From an uncultured Bacteroidia bacterium (GTDB lineage Bacteria > Bacteroidota > Bacteroidia > Bacteroidales > Prolixibacteraceae): a stretch of DNA of 41,806 nt. A program made the position numbers and the translations under genes. The stretch spans positions 1 to 41,806 of the forward strand of contig CAIVCR010000104.1 in the NCBI GenBank assembly GCA_903904515.1, read 5' to 3'. This document shows positions 24,075-32,720 of this stretch, in pieces. Below the pieces are notes generated by a model. It did no database searches. It was not told the DNA's origin and saw only the letters and a list, made by a program, of their open reading frames with translations. Position 1 is the stretch's first letter. Every line of letters begins with the position of its first letter.

Positions 24075-27071
24075 ATGAAAACCTTTCACCAAATTATTCT
24101 TATCTTGGTTATTGCAACATCTTATGGATGCTCGCAACAAAAGCAACCTGTCGATTATGTCGATCCGTTTCTGGGGACATCGGGTAACCGCTGGATGCTC
24201 TTTCCGGGACCTTGCCTCCCGTTTGGAATGGTCAAACTAAGTCCGGATAATACCGATGATTATGCCTTTGATGCAGGGTATGAATATAAAAACAACAGTG
24301 TTTGCGGGTTTGGACATGTCCACTCCTGGTCGATGGGAAGTTTTTTGACGATGCCGGCAACCGGAAAGATTAAGATTTTACCCGGAACAAAGGAGCATCC
24401 CGAAAACGGTTATCGCTCACGAATAAACCATAGCAGCGAAAAGGCCTCACCCGGATATTATTCGGTCTTATTGGAGGATTATGGAATAAACGCGGAACTA
24501 ACCGCAACAACGCGTGGTGGATTTCAACGCTACACTTTCCCGAAAAACCAGGATGGCCACATCATCTTCGATCTTCAAATACCGATGGAGGAAAAACCGC
24601 TAACGGTAGGTGGTGGTATACGCAAAGTCAGCGATACCGAAATTGAAGGGTGGATTCACCATATTGCCGGATTTAATGATTATAAACTCCATTTTGTAGC
24701 CCGGTTTAACCGCCCCTTCGAGGTTATGGGAGGATGGCAGGGGAGTGAGATTCTGATTCAATCCAATGAAATACAGATATCTAAAGACGAAGATATCGGT
24801 GCATTTGTGAAATTTAAGTTGGGTAATGACCCGGTTATTTTAATGAAAACCGCGATATCCTATGTGAGTACCGAACAGGCGCGATTGAATCTGGATCTGG
24901 AAATGGGGAAGTTTAACTGGGATTTTGATGCAGCTCATCAAAGCGCCAGGGAGATCTGGAATAACCTTCTTGGAAAGATCAAGGTAGAAGGTGGAACAGA
25001 GAGCGACAAGATGAAATTTTATACCAATATGTACCACTCGTATACCGCACGCACTATTTACAGCGATGCAAACGGTAAATATCTGGATATGTGTGAAAAA
25101 GAGCAACTGCTTGCCGATCCGGAATCACCGGTTATGGGATGCGATGCATTCTGGATGACCTTCTGGAATCTGAATCAGCTTTGGGGCCTGGTTACCCCTG
25201 AAGTGAACGAAAAATGGGTGAAGTCATTACTTGAAATTTACGACAAGGGTGGATGGCTTTCGAATGGCCCGGCAGGCATTGAATATTCATCGATTATGGT
25301 GGCTGAACACGAAATTCCACTCATTGTTGGAGCCTGGCAAAAAGGGATCCGGAATTTCGATGCGAACAAAGCCTTTAAAGCGATGAAGGAGATTCAGACA
25401 ACACCTTCCAAACCGCATGAATGTGGCGGATATGTTGGGAACAGAAATCTGGTCCCTTATATGGACATGGGTTATATTCCTGCTGATGAAGGCCCTGTCT
25501 CATCAACTCTTGAGTATGCTTTTGACGATTGGTGTGTTGCCCAAATGGCCAAATCGCTGGGTAAAATGGACGATTATACCTATTTCATGAAACGATCGCA
25601 GAATTACCGCAATGTCTTTGATCAATCGACCGGTTATGTGCGCCCGAAATATGCAGGTGGTCCCTGGCTCGAAGAGTTTTCACCAGTTGTGAGTGCCGTT
25701 GGAAAAGAGGATAATTTTGGGACCCGCGATTATGTGGAGGCCAATGCCTGGCAATACAGCTGGTTTGTACCTCATGATCTCAAGGGATTAATCGATTTAA
25801 TGGGAAAGGATGAGTTCAATAACCGTCTTGAAGCCGGATTTAAAAAGTCATTACCCATCTTTACCAGTAAATTTGTAAATCACAGCAATCAACCTAACAT
25901 GCAGGCGGCATGGCTCTTCAACTATTCTGGCAAACCGTGGCTGACCCAATATTGGGTTCGCGAGATCCTTGACAAATATTATGGGACCACTCCCTTGGAT
26001 GGTTATCCGGGTGATGAAGATGAAGGTCAGATGGGGGCGTGGTATGTGATGAGTGCCATGGGGCTTTTCGAGATGGACGGAGGCGCTTCTACCCAACCTG
26101 CCTATGAACTTTCGGGACCCATTTTTAACAAAATAACGATTCAGCTCGATCCGAAATATTATAAAGGTGGCGAATTTGTCATTGAAGCAAAAAACAGCTC
26201 CTCTCAAAACCGGTATATCCAGGCTGCCAATCTGAATGGTAAACCGCTGGATCAATTCTGGATCAGACATTCGGAAATCGCAAAAGGGGGAAAGCTTGAA
26301 CTGATTATGGGGGCCGAACCAAATAAATCGTGGGCTGCTAATTCTGATCATCCTCAGATTATGGATATTGCTCCAATTGTGGCTACACCTTCCATTATCA
26401 ATACAAACCGGATGTTCTTAACCCAACAGCTCGTTAAGCTGGCGTGCAATACGAACGGGGCTGAGGTGCACTTTACAACCGATGGTTCTGAGCCCGACAG
26501 AGAATCAACAGTATATCACGAACCATTTATCGTAACCAAAACTACAACGATTAAGATGGTTGCCTATAAAGGAGATCAAAAAAGTTTATCCTCCCGGGTC
26601 GATATTGTCAGGGAAGGGATGACCCAGCCTATCCTTCCGGGAATGGTGGAGCCGGGCCTGTCATTTAACTATTTTCAGGGTTCTTTCAGGATGGTGAATG
26701 AATTTCTTAAACTGAAACCATTAAAATCGGGGATCGTGCCTGATTTCACTATTGAGCTACGCGAAAGCGAACAGTTTTTTGCCTTTATTTACGAGGGATT
26801 TATCCGAATACCGAAAGACGGGCTTTATACGCTCTACCTGGCCACAAACGATGGCGGCCGGTTACTGATCGATAACCGATTGCTGATCAATAATGATGGT
26901 CTGCACCCCTTGGCCGAAATCTATAAGCCGGTGGCATTAAAAGCCGGACTCCATCCGGTTACGGTTCAGTATTTCCAGGAGGGTGGAGGTAAAGGTTTGA
27001 AAGTATCGTGGCAGGGGCCCGGAATAGGCAAGGAAGAAATACCTTCATCCGTATTATTTCATCATAAATAA
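24075..27071 (+). CDS. GH92-family protein no. 3, lipoprotein, with Gln in place of the catalytic Glu
   Basis: 998 residues; a lipoprotein signal MKTFHQIILILVIATSYGC gives Cys19 as the acylation site. The GH92 fold is clear (VDYVDPFLGTSGNRW, GDEDEGQMGAWYVMSAMG with the Asp equivalent). However, the HGNEPSHH signature reads NHSNQPNMQ, so the general-acid position is Gln606 (CAA at 25890-25892). The WDTFR signature of the other copies reads WMTFW. From memory, a Gln at this position was reported for a GH92 (CcMan5) that cleaves mannose-1-phospho-6-mannose, where no protonation of the leaving group is needed. A similar mannosyl-phosphate activity is possible here but unproven. A chitobiase-C-like domain (~783-850, FTTDGSEPDRES) and PA14 (~865-995, FIRIPKDGLYTLYLATNDGG) follow. 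Confidence 0.9.
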   Translation: MKTFHQIILILVIATSYGCSQQKQPVDYVDPFLGTSGNRWMLFPGPCLPFGMVKLSPDNTDDYAFDAGYEYKNNSVCGFGHVHSWSMGSFLTMPATGKIKILPGTKEHPENGYRSRINHSSEKASPGYYSVLLEDYGINAELTATTRGGFQRYTFPKNQDGHIIFDLQIPMEEKPLTVGGGIRKVSDTEIEGWIHHIAGFNDYKLHFVARFNRPFEVMGGWQGSEILIQSNEIQISKDEDIGAFVKFKLGNDPVILMKTAISYVSTEQARLNLDLEMGKFNWDFDAAHQSAREIWNNLLGKIKVEGGTESDKMKFYTNMYHSYTARTIYSDANGKYLDMCEKEQLLADPESPVMGCDAFWMTFWNLNQLWGLVTPEVNEKWVKSLLEIYDKGGWLSNGPAGIEYSSIMVAEHEIPLIVGAWQKGIRNFDANKAFKAMKEIQTTPSKPHECGGYVGNRNLVPYMDMGYIPADEGPVSSTLEYAFDDWCVAQMAKSLGKMDDYTYFMKRSQNYRNVFDQSTGYVRPKYAGGPWLEEFSPVVSAVGKEDNFGTRDYVEANAWQYSWFVPHDLKGLIDLMGKDEFNNRLEAGFKKSLPIFTSKFVNHSNQPNMQAAWLFNYSGKPWLTQYWVREILDKYYGTTPLDGYPGDEDEGQMGAWYVMSAMGLFEMDGGASTQPAYELSGPIFNKITIQLDPKYYKGGEFVIEAKNSSSQNRYIQAANLNGKPLDQFWIRHSEIAKGGKLELIMGAEPNKSWAANSDHPQIMDIAPIVATPSIINTNRMFLTQQLVKLACNTNGAEVHFTTDGSEPDRESTVYHEPFIVTKTTTIKMVAYKGDQKSLSSRVDIVREGMTQPILPGMVEPGLSFNYFQGSFRMVNEFLKLKPLKSGIVPDFTIELRESEQFFAFIYEGFIRIPKDGLYTLYLATNDGGRLLIDNRLLINNDGLHPLAEIYKPVALKAGLHPVTVQYFQEGGGKGLKVSWQGPGIGKEEIPSSVLFHHK

Positions 27072-27256
27072 CCTTATTTTTTTTCACATATTGATAATAA
27101 TTGAACGGGAAGTACGTGTCGGATAAGGTTTAATATAATGATTAAGTGGAATAGCCATGGTTGAGAAATCACAAACCAAAATGAAATTATCACCATGGCA
27201 ATTAGCTTCGCTGATCTTCGATTCCTTCTGACCTTTAAAAAACAAATTATTTACAG

Positions 27257-29608
27257 ATGAAAAGAATACTCAAATATCTGGCTTATTTTATTTTAGTCCT
27301 AATTTCGATTTTCGCGGTAGTCATATTATACTTCTACATTGGCTATCAGCGTACCGTAGGGGTAAAGCAGGGGCAGATGCAGGTCGCCGCAAAACCGGGA
27401 GAATTTGGGAAATGGGTTAATCCGTTCATCGGAACCGGTGGGTTTCCAACGTATACAAGTGCCGATGATATTCCCGGGGTAACCGTTCCATTTGGGATGG
27501 TGAGGCTCAGTCCCGATACCGAATTTTTCATGAGCCCATTGTGGGCAGAGGGGGGAAGTATCAGTACTGCAGGCTACTATTATGGCGATCATAAGATAAT
27601 GGGATTCAGTCATACCCGGCTGGTGGGTACGGGGGCCTATGAAGGTGGACTATTCAGGGTGATACCGTCCATTGGTGGTAAGAGTCAGAAAAATTATAGC
27701 GAAGGACATTACAGTGAATTTTCGCATAAAGACGAGGTCGCATTTCCGGGATATTATGCGGTCAAACTTCCGGAGCAGGGAATACTCGCCGAGTTGACTG
27801 CAAGCGCCCGCGTGGGAATCCATCGTTATACGTTCTTTAAAGATGAGGTCCCCCATATCCTGATTGATGTCTCAAACGGATTGGGACATGCCCGATCTGC
27901 TGATGGGGAGGTGAATATCTATCCTGAGAAGCATGAAGTTACCGGAACGATTAAGACATTTGACTCTTTTTCGGGGCGTTATGGTGGACTAAAAGCTTAT
28001 TTTCTGGCGAGGTTTAGTCAACCTTTCTCGGGATATGACCTCTGGTCAGGAGAAGAAATTTTCAAAAATCAAACCAATACAAAAGGAGATAAAATAGGGG
28101 CAGATCTCCGATTTAATAAAGTTGGAAAGGATCAGGTTGTAGAACTCAGACTAGGAATTTCGTACGTAAGTATTGAAAATGCACGTGCAAATCTGGATGC
28201 AGAAGCTGGCGCGGTCGCCTTTGATACGATTGTCAGTCGTACCAGGCAGCTCTGGGAAGATAAACTTGCGACAATAAAAATCGAAGGGGCAACTGATGAT
28301 CAGAAACATATTTTCTATACGGCTCTTTACCATTCATTGCAGATGCCCACCATTTTTAACGATGTAAATGGCGACTACCTTGGTTTTGACAAGCAGATTC
28401 ATAAAACATCTGGCTTTAACTATTATACGGATCTCTCTTTGTGGGATACCTTCCGGACTATTCACCCTTTATTTACCCTGATTGCACCTTCGGAACAGCG
28501 CGATATGATGGTATCGCTTGTGAAAATGTGCGAGCAGGGTGGTGCATTGCCGCGATGGCCGGCAGGTGGCGGTTATACCGGCTCTATGCTGGGCGCCTCT
28601 GCTGATATTGTGATTACTGAATCGTACCTTAAGGGGATTAAGAATTTCGACGCAGAAACTGCTTATCAATCGATGCGTAAGGCCGCGATGGGTATTGAAG
28701 TGAGGAAGGAGGGTTACAATCCCAGAGGAGGAATGGCAGACTGTTTAAAATATAAATACTGCCCCGATGACCTGATGGATAAATCGGTGAGCAAGACCCT
28801 CGAATATTGCTATGCCGATGATGCGATTTCAAAGCTTGCAAATGCCTTAGGACATAAAGACGATGTGAAGCTGTTTGCCGATCATTCGCAGTTTTACCGG
28901 AATATCTGGAACCCAGCAACGCAGTATTTCCATCCAAAGACAACCACTGGAGAATTTGTTAAGAAGTTTGACCCGTTGAAATTAACCTATCTCGATTTTG
29001 ACCATGAATATACGAACGCATATGTCGAAGGGAGTGCGTTGCAATGGAGATATGCACTTTTCTTTGATCCTGCAGGGCTGATATCACTTTTTAAAAGCAG
29101 GGAATATTTTGTGAGTGAGCTTAATGATTTCTTTGAACTTTCCGATCCGAAGCGGGGAACCTTCAGTCCGGGTTCGTATTACTGGCACGGCAATGAACCC
29201 GATCTGCATTCCGCCTACCTGTTTAATGCTGCAGGACGACCTGACCTAACCCAGAAATGGGTACGCTGGATCCTTGAGAATAAATATGGTTCAGGCTATG
29301 AAGGTATTGATGGTGATGATGATGCCGGGACCTTGTCATCGTGGTATGTCTGGAGTTCAATGGGGATCTATCCTGTAGCCGGATCTGACAAGTATCAGAT
29401 CGGAGCACCTCTGTTTCAAAAGTCATTGATAAAAATTGGGGATAAAGTTTTGACTATTATTGCAAATAATTATGGTCCGGAAAATAAATATGTCAAGACA
29501 GTATGGCTGAATGATGTGCTTCTCGACCGTTACTGGCTTCTCCATTCAGAGATCGCCAAAGGTGGGACGTTGCGCTTTGAAATGACTAAACTACCGGTTC
29601 ATCAATAA
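27257..29608 (+). CDS. GH92 alpha-mannosidase no. 4, membrane-anchored, without C-terminal modules
   Basis: 783 residues. Instead of a cleavable signal, the N-terminus has KRILKYLAYFILVLISIFA plus further hydrophobic residues to about 28, without a clear cleavage site, so it is probably held in the inner membrane facing the periplasm. The GH92 domain begins at GKWVNPFIGTGGFPTYTS. Motifs: LSLWDTFRTIHPLF, HGNEPDLHS with Glu647 and GDDDAGTLSSWYVWSSMG with Asp689, where the usual CGQ is replaced by AGT. The protein ends right after the GH92 fold; chitobiase-C-like and PA14 domains are absent. It is likely to act last, on small oligosaccharides in the periplasm. It is third in the no. 2 to no. 4 run. 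Confidence 0.9.
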   Translation: MKRILKYLAYFILVLISIFAVVILYFYIGYQRTVGVKQGQMQVAAKPGEFGKWVNPFIGTGGFPTYTSADDIPGVTVPFGMVRLSPDTEFFMSPLWAEGGSISTAGYYYGDHKIMGFSHTRLVGTGAYEGGLFRVIPSIGGKSQKNYSEGHYSEFSHKDEVAFPGYYAVKLPEQGILAELTASARVGIHRYTFFKDEVPHILIDVSNGLGHARSADGEVNIYPEKHEVTGTIKTFDSFSGRYGGLKAYFLARFSQPFSGYDLWSGEEIFKNQTNTKGDKIGADLRFNKVGKDQVVELRLGISYVSIENARANLDAEAGAVAFDTIVSRTRQLWEDKLATIKIEGATDDQKHIFYTALYHSLQMPTIFNDVNGDYLGFDKQIHKTSGFNYYTDLSLWDTFRTIHPLFTLIAPSEQRDMMVSLVKMCEQGGALPRWPAGGGYTGSMLGASADIVITESYLKGIKNFDAETAYQSMRKAAMGIEVRKEGYNPRGGMADCLKYKYCPDDLMDKSVSKTLEYCYADDAISKLANALGHKDDVKLFADHSQFYRNIWNPATQYFHPKTTTGEFVKKFDPLKLTYLDFDHEYTNAYVEGSALQWRYALFFDPAGLISLFKSREYFVSELNDFFELSDPKRGTFSPGSYYWHGNEPDLHSAYLFNAAGRPDLTQKWVRWILENKYGSGYEGIDGDDDAGTLSSWYVWSSMGIYPVAGSDKYQIGAPLFQKSLIKIGDKVLTIIANNYGPENKYVKTVWLNDVLLDRYWLLHSEIAKGGTLRFEMTKLPVHQ

Positions 29609-29622
29609 ATTTAATGCATGAT

Positions 29623-29668
29623 TTTTGGTGCCTCTTTGGTGCCTTTGTGTTTTGGTGGCATATTTTTA
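29623..29668. repeat. Repeat R2 before the DUF3089 gene
   Basis: TTTTTGGTGCCT followed by a second TTTGGTGCCT and then TTTGTGTTTTGGTGGC. It shares its left and right parts with R3 at 30765-30822 but lacks the CCGTCAGCTGACGG palindrome found there. It lies between GH92 no. 4 and the DUF3089 gene; an in-frame extension through it is not considered coding. Confidence 0.5.
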
Positions 29669-29691
29669 TTTGGATCTTTAAGAATTCATTC

Positions 29692-30744
29692 ATGAAAAAA
29701 CTGCTTTTTATTTTAATAGCGCTCACTCTTTTTGCCTTTACTCCATCCGTAAACCGGGGGAGGATCTTTAAAAAGATTGTTGAAAAACGATTGGACAGGG
29801 ATGCGGTTGAAAACAGTGGTCCTGAACCCGATTACAGCAATCTTCATGATTGGGCGGCCTCCCCGTTTAAAGAAGATACCAGCGATAGTATCCCCGATTT
29901 TTTAAAAAATGAAATCAGGGATCAGCGGGCCGATGTGTTTTTTATCCATCCCACCTCGTTTTTTGGAGAGGCTAAAACTGCCGCCTGGAATGCTGATCTG
30001 CGCGATACGGTGGTAAATAATGAGACCGATTCACGCTCAATCCTGTTTCAGACAACGGTCTTTAATGGAAGCTGCCGTGTCTTTGCCCCCCGCTATCGCC
30101 AGGCAAATATGAAGTCGTTTTATGTTTACGGGACTCCATCAGCGAATCAGGCGTTCGATCTGGCATACAGTGATGTCCGTAAAGCATTTATTTATTTCCT
30201 CAAAAATTACAATAAGAATCGTCCGATTATAATAGCTTCCCACAGCCAGGGGAGTCTTCATGCAATCAGGCTTTTACAGGAGTTATTTGACGGAAAACCT
30301 TTATGCAAAAGATTGGTTTGTGCCTATGTGATCGGATATCAGATCAAAAAAAATGCCTTTAAGAAGCTTCCCCTAGGTGATCATGCCGATCAGACCGGCT
30401 GTTATGTCGGATGGCGCAGTTACGCGAAGGGGGAGATTCCCAAAGGTGCTGCAGCCGAAAAGGGGAATTCGGTTTGCGTCAATCCGTTGACCTGGACAAC
30501 CTCCGGGGATCCTGCATCACCTGATTTACACGAAGGGATTATGATGGGATTCAGAAAAATTATTCCCCATTCGGTTGGAACAGAAATTGAACCAACCGCT
30601 AAAATTCTATGGGTTGACACTGACGGAGTTTTGGACGAGAAGAAAGCCCGGATTAAAGACCTGCATATCTACGATTACAACCTTTTCTGGATGAATATCC
30701 GGCAAAATATTAAACTAAGGATCGATGCGTTTCTTTCAAAATAG
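29692..30744 (+). CDS. DUF3089-family alpha/beta-hydrolase
   Basis: 350 residues from ATG at 29692, which opens a signal peptide (MKKLLFILIALTLFAFTPS). A longer frame from 29614 runs through an intergenic repeat and is rejected. The DUF3089 pattern is clear: FFIHPTSFFGEA, FAPRYRQANM, a GxSxG-like elbow SHSQGS with Ser185, and CVNPLTW near the C-terminal third. The family is an alpha/beta-hydrolase fold with lipase/esterase-like residues; no substrate is established here. It lies 83 nt after GH92 no. 4 on the same strand, so it is probably the last gene of that transcript, ending at a convergent junction with the esterase. Confidence 0.85.
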   Translation: MKKLLFILIALTLFAFTPSVNRGRIFKKIVEKRLDRDAVENSGPEPDYSNLHDWAASPFKEDTSDSIPDFLKNEIRDQRADVFFIHPTSFFGEAKTAAWNADLRDTVVNNETDSRSILFQTTVFNGSCRVFAPRYRQANMKSFYVYGTPSANQAFDLAYSDVRKAFIYFLKNYNKNRPIIIASHSQGSLHAIRLLQELFDGKPLCKRLVCAYVIGYQIKKNAFKKLPLGDHADQTGCYVGWRSYAKGEIPKGAAAEKGNSVCVNPLTWTTSGDPASPDLHEGIMMGFRKIIPHSVGTEIEPTAKILWVDTDGVLDEKKARIKDLHIYDYNLFWMNIRQNIKLRIDAFLSK

Positions 30745-30764
30745 AATCTACGTAAAAACTAATG

Positions 30765-30822
30765 TTTTTGGTGCCTTTTTGTCCGTCAGCTGACGGATTG
30801 GTGTTTTGGTGGCGAAAAGTAT
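30765..30822. repeat. Palindromic repeat R3 at a convergent junction
   Basis: TTTTTGGTGCCTTTTTGT is followed by the perfect palindrome CCGTCAGCTGACGG (30783-30796) and then ATTGGTGTTTTGGTGGC. It combines the flanks of R2 with the palindrome of R1 and could act as a bidirectional terminator between the DUF3089 gene and the esterase gene. Confidence 0.55.
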
Positions 30823-30870
30823 TCCTTTTAAAATATTAAACCCTTTGCCCTGGTTGTTTTTTAGTTGGTT

Positions 30871-31785
30871 TTAATTCATCCATTTATTACCCTTCATCCA
30901 CAGAAACAACGGGGTCATCCACTCTTCAGTGGGTATTGACAATACAAACCCATGGTTGCCCTTCGGAAAGAGGTGCAGCTCTGCCGCTACATTATGATGC
31001 CTTAAGGCTTCGTAAAAAACAATGCTGTTATCCACATCCACAACTTTGTCGTCACCAGTATGGGTCAGATAGGTTGGTGGAGTCTGATCGGTCACATGGA
31101 GCTCATTCGAGAAAAAATCGAGTTGCTGCGATGTGGGATTTTCTCCCAGCAGATTCTTCCTTGAACCGGTATGGGTAAGCTTATCGGTCATCGAGATCAC
31201 CGGATAGATAAGGATCATGAAATCGGGGCGAATACTGGTGTGCTGATCATTGGCGACCAGGCAGCTATCGAAATGGGTGCCGGCAGTGGATGCCAGATGT
31301 CCACCTGCAGAAAAACCCATAATCCCAATTTTGTTCGGATCGATATTCCACATTTTGCACTGCTGCCGAACTACCTTAATCGCCTGCTGTGCATCCTGTA
31401 ACGGACCAATTGACTTATCGGGCATAATTGAATCGGATGGTAGCCGGTATTTAAGGATAAAAGCTGCAGTTCCGTGATTTATAAAAGTTTTGGCAATGTT
31501 TAGCCCCTCCAAACGATAGCTCTCCATTCCGTAACCACCACCTGGACAAATAACGACAGCTGAACCATTGGCCTGTTCTTTGAAGGGAAGGTAGATTTCC
31601 AATGTTGGTTTTGAAATATTTTTGTATCCTCCAAATTGGCCGTCCCAGTTCAGGGTAACTTCTTTCATCGGATAGGAGGTTGAATTGGGAATCTCCCCAT
31701 TATATAAAGGGATAACTTCCTGCCCCTTTAGAGTACTGAACAGTATTACCATGCAAAAGAACAATATTGCAGTTTGTTTAATCAT
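30871..31785 (-). CDS. Exported alpha/beta-hydrolase esterase (BD-FAE/acetyl-esterase-like)
   Basis: 304 residues. The ATG at 31785 is chosen because it opens a signal peptide (MIKQTAILFFCMVILFSTLKGQ); the frame extends to 31884 but with 33 implausible residues. The oxyanion motif CPGGGYGMESYR, the nucleophile elbow GFSAGGHLAST with Ser159, THTGDDKVVDVDNS (Asp245 or Asp246) and GNHGF with His278 form the expected triad. Proteins of this kind are polysaccharide deacetylases or feruloyl/acetyl esterases and are often found in glycan-degradation loci. It is divergent from the nuclease gene. A TATCTTTG box (minus strand, 31816-31823) about 30 nt before the start fits the -7 consensus. Confidence 0.87.
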   Translation of the reverse strand: MIKQTAILFFCMVILFSTLKGQEVIPLYNGEIPNSTSYPMKEVTLNWDGQFGGYKNISKPTLEIYLPFKEQANGSAVVICPGGGYGMESYRLEGLNIAKTFINHGTAAFILKYRLPSDSIMPDKSIGPLQDAQQAIKVVRQQCKMWNIDPNKIGIMGFSAGGHLASTAGTHFDSCLVANDQHTSIRPDFMILIYPVISMTDKLTHTGSRKNLLGENPTSQQLDFFSNELHVTDQTPPTYLTHTGDDKVVDVDNSIVFYEALRHHNVAAELHLFPKGNHGFVLSIPTEEWMTPLFLWMKGNKWMN

Positions 31786-31815
31786 GGTGGTGTTTTTATT
31801 TATTTCTAATGATTT

Positions 31816-31823
31816 CAAAGATA
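31816..31823 (-). promoter_or_regulatory. -7-like box TATCTTTG of the esterase gene
   Basis: On the minus strand TATCTTTG matches TAnnTTTG, 30 nt before the esterase ATG at 31785. A clear TTG at -33 was not found. Confidence 0.35.
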
Positions 31824-31944
31824 TGGGAAAAAAGGTTAATCGCTTAAAATAAAAAAAGGTTAATTTCACACTAACAACCGACAAATAGAAATAAAAATTA
31901 ATGATTCCTACTTTGATTATTGATTACGCTTCCCTATTAAATTT

Positions 31945-32565
31945 ATGAAAATGCAAAGAACGATTCTGACTATTTCCCTGATTCTCTGTTTATGGGGTAC
32001 TGTCTTCGCGCAACTCATTGTCGACAAAGGTATTTACAAAGCTAATTTCAGCAATATCTATCATGAATCGAATTATGTAAGCTACTATTTGTATAAGGGG
32101 GGAGGCGATTGCGACCGGAAAAATCTGCGCTTTAAAAATGATGAGCCTGCTCTTGACTGTGCCACAGATGAAGATTATAAAGGGAGCCATTTTGATAGAG
32201 GCCATTTAGCCAATGCTGAAGATTTTGCATTTGATTGCGTGAAAGATGAACTCACATTCAGGTATTATAACTGCTTGCCCCAAACTCCAAATCTCAACAG
32301 AGGGGTCTGGAAAAAAATGGAGACTCAAATCCGAAAATGGTCACAATCCGAAAAATTGTATATCATCTGCGGGGGCTTCTTCGGAAACCAGAAGATTGGA
32401 AAGATTGCAGTTCCTTCTTATTGTTGGAAAGTGGTCCAATCAGTTTCGTCAAGAGAGGTGCTTTTTTGTGGATGGTTCAGTAATACTTCACAGGCCACCT
32501 TAGAAGAGATCACGACTGATGAATTGGAGCGAAGACTAAAATCATCGATTAAATTACTTGAATAA
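31945..32565 (+). CDS. Exported DNA/RNA non-specific endonuclease
   Basis: 206 residues with a signal peptide (MKMQRTILTISLILCLWGTVF, ending near AQ). It has the active-site motif DRGH (Asp84-His87) in FDRGHLANAEDF and the downstream metal-binding Asn region PQTPNLNRGVWKKME (Asn116/Asn118), hallmarks of the NUC/EndA beta-beta-alpha-Me nucleases. It probably degrades extracellular or periplasmic nucleic acid for nutrient or phosphate recovery. It is divergent from the esterase, and its stop codon touches the first base of copy C of the 63-bp element. Several cysteines (55, 72, 98, 110) may form disulfides. Confidence 0.88.
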   Translation: MKMQRTILTISLILCLWGTVFAQLIVDKGIYKANFSNIYHESNYVSYYLYKGGGDCDRKNLRFKNDEPALDCATDEDYKGSHFDRGHLANAEDFAFDCVKDELTFRYYNCLPQTPNLNRGVWKKMETQIRKWSQSEKLYIICGGFFGNQKIGKIAVPSYCWKVVQSVSSREVLFCGWFSNTSQATLEEITTDELERRLKSSIKLLE

Positions 32566-32628
32566 CAATATTTAATGCGGATTAGCCAATATAATTGAAT
32601 TTATTGGCTCAGGAGATAGCTATTTTTA
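32566..32628 (+). promoter_or_regulatory. Shared 63-bp promoter/operator element, copy C (GH92 no. 5)
   Basis: CAATATTTAATGCGG (32566-32580), CAATATA at +21, TTATTG, a 14-nt spacer and TATTTTTA (32621-32628). It starts at the base directly after the nuclease stop codon, so it is intergenic and not constrained by coding. The GH92 no. 5 ATG at 32721 follows after 92 nt, the longest leader of the five. Confidence 0.75.
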
Positions 32629-32720
32629 ACAGAACTAATGTTTTACGAGGGATTAAGGCTTCTTGCTGTTGGCAACTGGCAGAAGCTCTCCAAAGCGTAT
32701 TTTATCCGATAAACCAAACT

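Noticed and set aside
27072..27256. Possible separate promoter with the 63-bp element before GH92 no. 4
   Set aside because: No part of the element could be aligned; the gene is more simply treated as part of the run from copy B.
29614..29691. N-terminal extension of the DUF3089 protein
   Set aside because: It is translation of an intergenic repeat; the signal peptide starts at 29692.
32595..32720. N-terminal extension of GH92 no. 5
   Set aside because: It overlaps the conserved promoter element, and the lipoprotein signal begins at 32721.
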